A DNA stretch of 17,276 nucleotides from Spirochaetaceae bacterium (GTDB lineage Bacteria; Spirochaetota; Spirochaetia; SZUA-6; Bin103). The position numbers were made by a program, and so were the translations under genes. The notes under the pieces were generated by a model. That model was not told where the DNA came from, did no database searches, and was given only the letters and a program-made list of their open reading frames with translations. Shown here one piece after another: positions 13,911 to 17,276 of the stretch. Each line of letters begins with the position of its first letter. Positions within the stretch are counted from its first letter, which is position 1. The DNA lies in contig JAPOQV010000602.1 of assembly GCA_026710565.1 (NCBI GenBank), positions 1 to 17,276 on the forward strand. The letters are read 5' to 3'.

Positions 13911-15428
13911 TCAGCGGCCGTTCGCCGCGCTCCGGGTCCGCTCCGGGCCGGGCTTTGCGCTGTCGGGAAACGCGCTGCCGGTGAACAGGCGGAACTGCTC
14001 GTACGCCTGCTCGGCCAGCATCCGGCTGCCGTCGATGACCGCGCATCCCGCCCCACGTGCTCGCCGGAGCATCGGCGTCAGCCCCTCGCCGTAGACCAGG
14101 TCGTAGACCAGCTCATGTCCACGAAAGGAGTACGCCGCCAGCGGATCGCCCGGATTGTCGGGCAGCCCCACGCTCGTGGTCTGGACGATCAACTCGCTGT
14201 ACTCCGGGACCTGCGCGAGCCCCGCGGCGTCCAGCGCGCCTGCCCTCCCGCCGCAGTCCCGCGCCAGGGACCGCGCGCGCTGCTCGGTCCGATTGAGTAA
14301 CAGCAACTCGGTGCCGAGCGAGCGCAGCGCGAAGGCGACTGCCCGCGCCGCGCCGCCGGCTCCGATCACGGTCGCGCGCAGGGGAACGATCGACCCTTCG
14401 CGGAGAGGCGCGAGAAAGCCATGTACATCGGTGTTCTCGCCGCGCCACCCGGTCCGTGTTCGCACCAGCGTGTTGCACGCGCCCACCCGCTGCACCATCG
14501 GCCCGGCTTCCGACATGCGGGCCGCATGGCCCTTGTGCGGGATGGTGACCGAACAGCCGTCCAGCGGCAGGAGCCGCGCCAGGCGGTCCAGCTCCCCCAG
14601 GTCATCCAGCTCGATCGGCACATAGACGCCATCGACCCCTGCCGCGGCGAGCGCCGGGTTGTGGATCTGCGGCGAACGCGAGTGTGACAGCGGGGTGCCG
14701 ACCACGCCCAACACGCGCGTGCCCGCGTGGATCGATCGAAACCGGTAGAGCTCGACCATGGTATCAGGGTCGAGATGGCCGGGCGCCGCCGAGCGACCGG
14801 AACGCGAACAGAACGTCAGGAAGTTGCCCAGGTGGGCCGCCAGGATCCGGGTGGGGAGCCCGAACCGTCCCATGCCCAGCAGGATGCGTTCAGGAGCGCC
14901 CGGGGACGGGGCTCCCAGCCGTCGCGCACACTCGAACAGGTCGACCATCTCGCTGCCGGTGCGGGGCGTCACGGCCGCCTTGGCGATCTCTCTCCCCGTG
15001 CGGGGGAGATCGCGTATCACCCGTTCGATCCGGGAGGGAACGCCGGCGGTGTCGTGCAGGGACCGGATCACCCGGGTGCCGGCAGGTACCGCCTCATCGA
15101 ACGAGCGATCCACGTCGGACTCCAGGTCCACGTAACGGTACGCGCCGGCCGCCTCGCCGATCAGCCGGCGGCGTGATCGCTCGTCCGCGTGGAACTTCCC
15201 TCCTTCCGCGGTCCGCCGGATGGTGAGGATGGCCGGCATCGCGACCATGTCCGGGAACCTGGAGAGCCGGGCCAACTCCCCGTCGTCCAGGAAGTCGGCC
15301 CGCAATTCGACCATGTCGATACGCGCCGCGTTGGCGCGCGCAAGCTCGGCCGCGCGCGCCAACGTGGGCTCTGTCAGTGCCAGGCAGAGCCGGGCCGCGC
15401 CGCTTGGCATGGCCGCGCCGCTTGGCAT
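13911..15428 (-). CDS. aroDE: Bifunctional 3-dehydroquinate dehydratase / shikimate dehydrogenase
   Basis: This fusion catalyses shikimate-pathway steps 3 and 4. Numbering is from ATG 15428 (505 residues). The type I dehydratase half (about 1-235) has MVELRAD (Glu41), SLHD (His125), the Schiff-base lysine Lys150 in EIAKAAVTP, and GMGRFGLPTR (Arg194). The AroE half (about 238-485) has VVGTPLSHSRSP (substrate serines 248, 250), VTIPHK (Lys299), GACNT, GENTD (Asp334), the NADPH loop GAGGAA (356-361) with the adjacent strand LLLLNRTEQRAR, and SRMLAEQAYEQF. Both active sites look complete. Three starts are possible because of an 18-bp repeat: GTG 15446, ATG 15428 and ATG 15410. ATG 15428 has the best ribosome binding site, GGAG five nt upstream. 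It lies between the LysM gene and coaE on the same strand. Confidence 0.94.
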   Translation of the reverse strand: MPSGAAMPSGAARLCLALTEPTLARAAELARANAARIDMVELRADFLDDGELARLSRFPDMVAMPAILTIRRTAEGGKFHADERSRRRLIGEAAGAYRYVDLESDVDRSFDEAVPAGTRVIRSLHDTAGVPSRIERVIRDLPRTGREIAKAAVTPRTGSEMVDLFECARRLGAPSPGAPERILLGMGRFGLPTRILAAHLGNFLTFCSRSGRSAAPGHLDPDTMVELYRFRSIHAGTRVLGVVGTPLSHSRSPQIHNPALAAAGVDGVYVPIELDDLGELDRLARLLPLDGCSVTIPHKGHAARMSEAGPMVQRVGACNTLVRTRTGWRGENTDVHGFLAPLREGSIVPLRATVIGAGGAARAVAFALRSLGTELLLLNRTEQRARSLARDCGGRAGALDAAGLAQVPEYSELIVQTTSVGLPDNPGDPLAAYSFRGHELVYDLVYGEGLTPMLRRARGAGCAVIDGSRMLAEQAYEQFRLFTGSAFPDSAKPGPERTRSAANGR

Positions 15429-15446
15429 GGCCGCTCCGCCTGACAC
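15393..15446 (-). repeat. 18-bp tandem repeat at the aroDE start
   Basis: Two identical 18-bp units (15393-15410 and 15411-15428) and a third diverged unit (15429-15446) encode repeated six-residue blocks (MPSGAA, MPSGAA, MSGGAA). Each unit begins with a start codon, ATG, ATG and GTG respectively, all in the aroDE frame. Confidence 0.95.
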
Positions 15447-15463
15447 GGCCGCCCCGCCGTGGC

Positions 15464-17276
15464 TCAGATCGCCGGGATGATCAACTGCCAGCCCGGATAG
15501 ATCAGGTCGGGGTTCTGGATCAGGTCACGGTTGCGCCGCCAGATCCTCGGCCACAGGAACGGATCGTCGTACCACTGCGGGTACTCCGCGATGCGCCACA
15601 GGCTTTCGCGTCGTTCCGGAATCAGCCGCACGGTATGGATGCCGAGCACCACGTAGAACTTGTAGCGCTCCAGGTAGCGCCGCGCGTCTTCGAAGAGGCT
15701 GATGGACTGTCCGTACTTCTCGTCGTCGAACTCCACCACTCCTTCCGTCCACAGCCCCTGCGCCTTCTGCAGGTCGTTCTGGCCGTCGCGGTCGATTTCG
15801 TCGAGGAGCGCGTCGCGTTGGCTGCCGCCGGCGCGGAGCTGGTCCAGTACGTCCTGGCCGTTCCACGGCTGCGGCCTGATCACGTCGCCCGTGTCGGTTA
15901 CCACGTGCAGCCTCGACGCTTCCTCGATCTCCTCCATCACCGCCTTCATCAGCGCCGCGGCCCGTTCCATCAGGTCCATGTAGGCATCGTCGGCCACCGC
16001 CATCAGTCTGCGGCAAACGTCTACCGCGGCACCGAACGCCTCTTCGGCATCCTCCAGCCGGTAGCTCTGCATGGCTTCCAGACCGGCCAGGTACAGGGCG
16101 TTGAGCTGCTCGTGCAGCGACTGCAACTCCGCAAGCCTGGAATCCGTCCAGGTGCTCGTGTCGAGATTCCGCACGGCCGCAAGACAGCGCTCCGTCTCGG
16201 CCCGCGCGCCGTACAACAACTCCAGCCGATCGAGCAGCGAGTCGCGCAACGCGAGCATGTCGTCCGCGGTTGCCAGCGCCAGCTCGTACGCCCCGAACAG
16301 ATCGCCGGATTCGAACAGCTCTTCGACGCGCTGCACGGCGTCGACCATCTCCTGGAAGGACACCGGCACCCAGAGATCCGCCTGGATCTCCCGCAACTCC
16401 TCGAGGCGCTCCGCCAGCAGCTTGCGCAGCCGCTCCGCGGTCAGCCGTACCGCATTCTCGAACGCCTCGGTCGCCCTCGCTTCGGCCACCGCCAACGCCA
16501 CGTACGATCCGACCGGATCGGACGTGCGAATCCGTTCGGCAAGGGCCAGCGTCTCGCGGGCGGCGTCCATGTTCTGCGGGTCGTAGAAGTCGGCATCGAC
16601 CTCTTCGGCGCGCGCGATGAGCACGCGCACGCGGTCGAAGTCTGCGTCCGTCGGGCCGTCGATGACCGACGGTCCGGCCGCGCCGGCCGGCGACGCCAGT
16701 ACCGCCACCGCGGGCACCGACCAGTCCATGGACGGATGCGGCGGCGTCATCGGCGGAACGGGTCCGGCGCGATCACGCACCGCGTCCGCTCCGTCGGTGC
16801 TCGCCGGCGCTCCGGGCTCGACAAGGGCAGCCATCGGTACCGATGCCAGCAACTCCGGGTGAGGCGGTCGAGGCGGCTCGATCTGTGCACCGAGCTGCGG
16901 TGCCCCGCCGGTGCCAGCTCCAAGCGGCACGCCCGTCTCGCCCGGTACGCCTAGCGCCACGGCGCCCACCGCCGGATGACCCGGACGCTCCGGCACCGCA
17001 AACGCAACCTGTACCGGCCCGTCCTCACCGGCGCCTGCCGGCACGCCAATCTCGCCCGGTACGCCTAGCGCCACCGCCAGCACCACCGGGTGATCCGGAC
17101 GCGCCGGCACCATCGACGCAGCCTGCTCGGGCGTCTCGTCGGCTCCAACGCCCAGCGGCGTCCCAGGCACTCCTGTCTCGCCAATCGGCGCCACCGCCAG
17201 CATCACCGGATGATCCGGACGCGCCGGCACCATCGACGCAGCCTGCTCGGGCGTCCCGTCGGCTCCAACGCCCAGC
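15464..17276 (-). CDS. Long helical protein with N-terminal repeats and C-terminal LysM domain (5' end cut by window edge)
   Basis: The reading frame is open to the right edge, so the real start, and any signal peptide, lies outside; at least 603 residues are visible. Order of regions: Pro/Gly/Val-rich repeats of about 40 residues with the core RPDHPVxLAVA (edge to about residue 150 counting from the ATG at 17233), a Pro-rich linker, a long acidic helical region with coiled-coil or TPR-like character (about 195-525), and a C-terminal LysM domain (about 527-587: IHTVRLIPERRESLWRIAEY, then LWPRIWRRNRDLIQNPDLIY). LysM binds peptidoglycan, so a periplasmic structural role is likely. This helical-plus-LysM layout is familiar in spirochaetes. 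It is 18 bp from the aroDE GTG. The helical part is not recognised as a named family. Confidence 0.8.
   Translation of the reverse strand, partial: LGVGADGTPEQAASMVPARPDHPVMLAVAPIGETGVPGTPLGVGADETPEQAASMVPARPDHPVVLAVALGVPGEIGVPAGAGEDGPVQVAFAVPERPGHPAVGAVALGVPGETGVPLGAGTGGAPQLGAQIEPPRPPHPELLASVPMAALVEPGAPASTDGADAVRDRAGPVPPMTPPHPSMDWSVPAVAVLASPAGAAGPSVIDGPTDADFDRVRVLIARAEEVDADFYDPQNMDAARETLALAERIRTSDPVGSYVALAVAEARATEAFENAVRLTAERLRKLLAERLEELREIQADLWVPVSFQEMVDAVQRVEELFESGDLFGAYELALATADDMLALRDSLLDRLELLYGARAETERCLAAVRNLDTSTWTDSRLAELQSLHEQLNALYLAGLEAMQSYRLEDAEEAFGAAVDVCRRLMAVADDAYMDLMERAAALMKAVMEEIEEASRLHVVTDTGDVIRPQPWNGQDVLDQLRAGGSQRDALLDEIDRDGQNDLQKAQGLWTEGVVEFDDEKYGQSISLFEDARRYLERYKFYVVLGIHTVRLIPERRESLWRIAEYPQWYDDPFLWPRIWRRNRDLIQNPDLIYPGWQLIIPAI
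16922..17276 (-). repeat. 120-bp (40-residue) coding repeats at the N-terminal side of the LysM protein
   Basis: Two units, 17156-17275 and 17036-17155, have the same 120-bp period. I count only three differences in their best-conserved 86 bp. A third, diverged 114-bp unit follows (16922-17035), and weaker HP-containing remnants continue to about 16730. The array runs off the right edge, so its copy number is unknown. Confidence 0.85.

Noticed and set aside
15377..16954. A 525-codon rightward frame opposite the LysM gene
   Set aside because: Arg/Gln/His-rich antisense shadow with no recognisable motif.

Overview
The window is GC-rich, densely packed bacterial chromosome. No stretch over 300 bases lacks a gene, and many genes overlap or lie within 25 bp of each other. 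The best guess for the host is a high-GC, free-living or environmental spirochaete. The clues are an alanyl-tRNA synthetase of about 598 residues that ends after the editing domain, a stand-alone FliG-N-like protein, a long helical protein ending in a LysM domain, an AAA-like ATPase/PD-(D/E)XK protein, and a fused AroD-AroE. This placement is inference from gene content and was not tested by phylogeny. I see no phage, IS element, CRISPR array or rRNA.

Layout. (1) 1-741: argC (cut by the left edge) and argR run leftward, overlap by ATGA, and are read from a short AT-rich divergent region shared with hisC. (2) 742-2566: hisC and an overlapping predicted lipoprotein run rightward. (3) 2594-2666: a leftward tRNA-Phe(GAA) with its own candidate promoter. 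(4) 2776-5375: a rightward zinc-dependent phospholipase C-like protein converges with a leftward AAA-like ATPase/nuclease protein. (5) 5470-9624: a rightward run of a FliG-N-like gene, asnS, a TM2/winged-helix protein and alaS. The first two are joined by an unusual chain of 14-bp repeats. (6) 9621-12507: a leftward set of nitroreductase, hisZ, hisG and hisB, convergent with alaS. (7) 12608-17276: a leftward set of LysM protein (cut by the right edge), aroDE, coaE and a SPOR-domain membrane protein.

Function. The content is mostly core metabolism: arginine (argC, argR), histidine (hisC, hisB, hisG, hisZ), the shikimate pathway (aroDE), the last step of CoA synthesis (coaE), and translation (asnS, alaS, tRNA-Phe). 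Two genes are linked to the cell envelope or peptidoglycan (LysM, SPOR). The short HisG together with HisZ implies the hetero-oligomeric form of ATP phosphoribosyltransferase. HisC is encoded apart from the other his genes and diverges from the arginine regulator.

The most notable non-standard feature is at 5865-5948. A 14-bp tandem repeat there forms five consecutive five-codon minicistrons. Each is joined to the next by an ATGA stop/start overlap, and the chain runs from the FliG-like stop codon to the asnS start codon. Two other genes carry small in-frame tandem duplications near their starts: two lipoboxes in the lipoprotein and three possible starts in aroDE.
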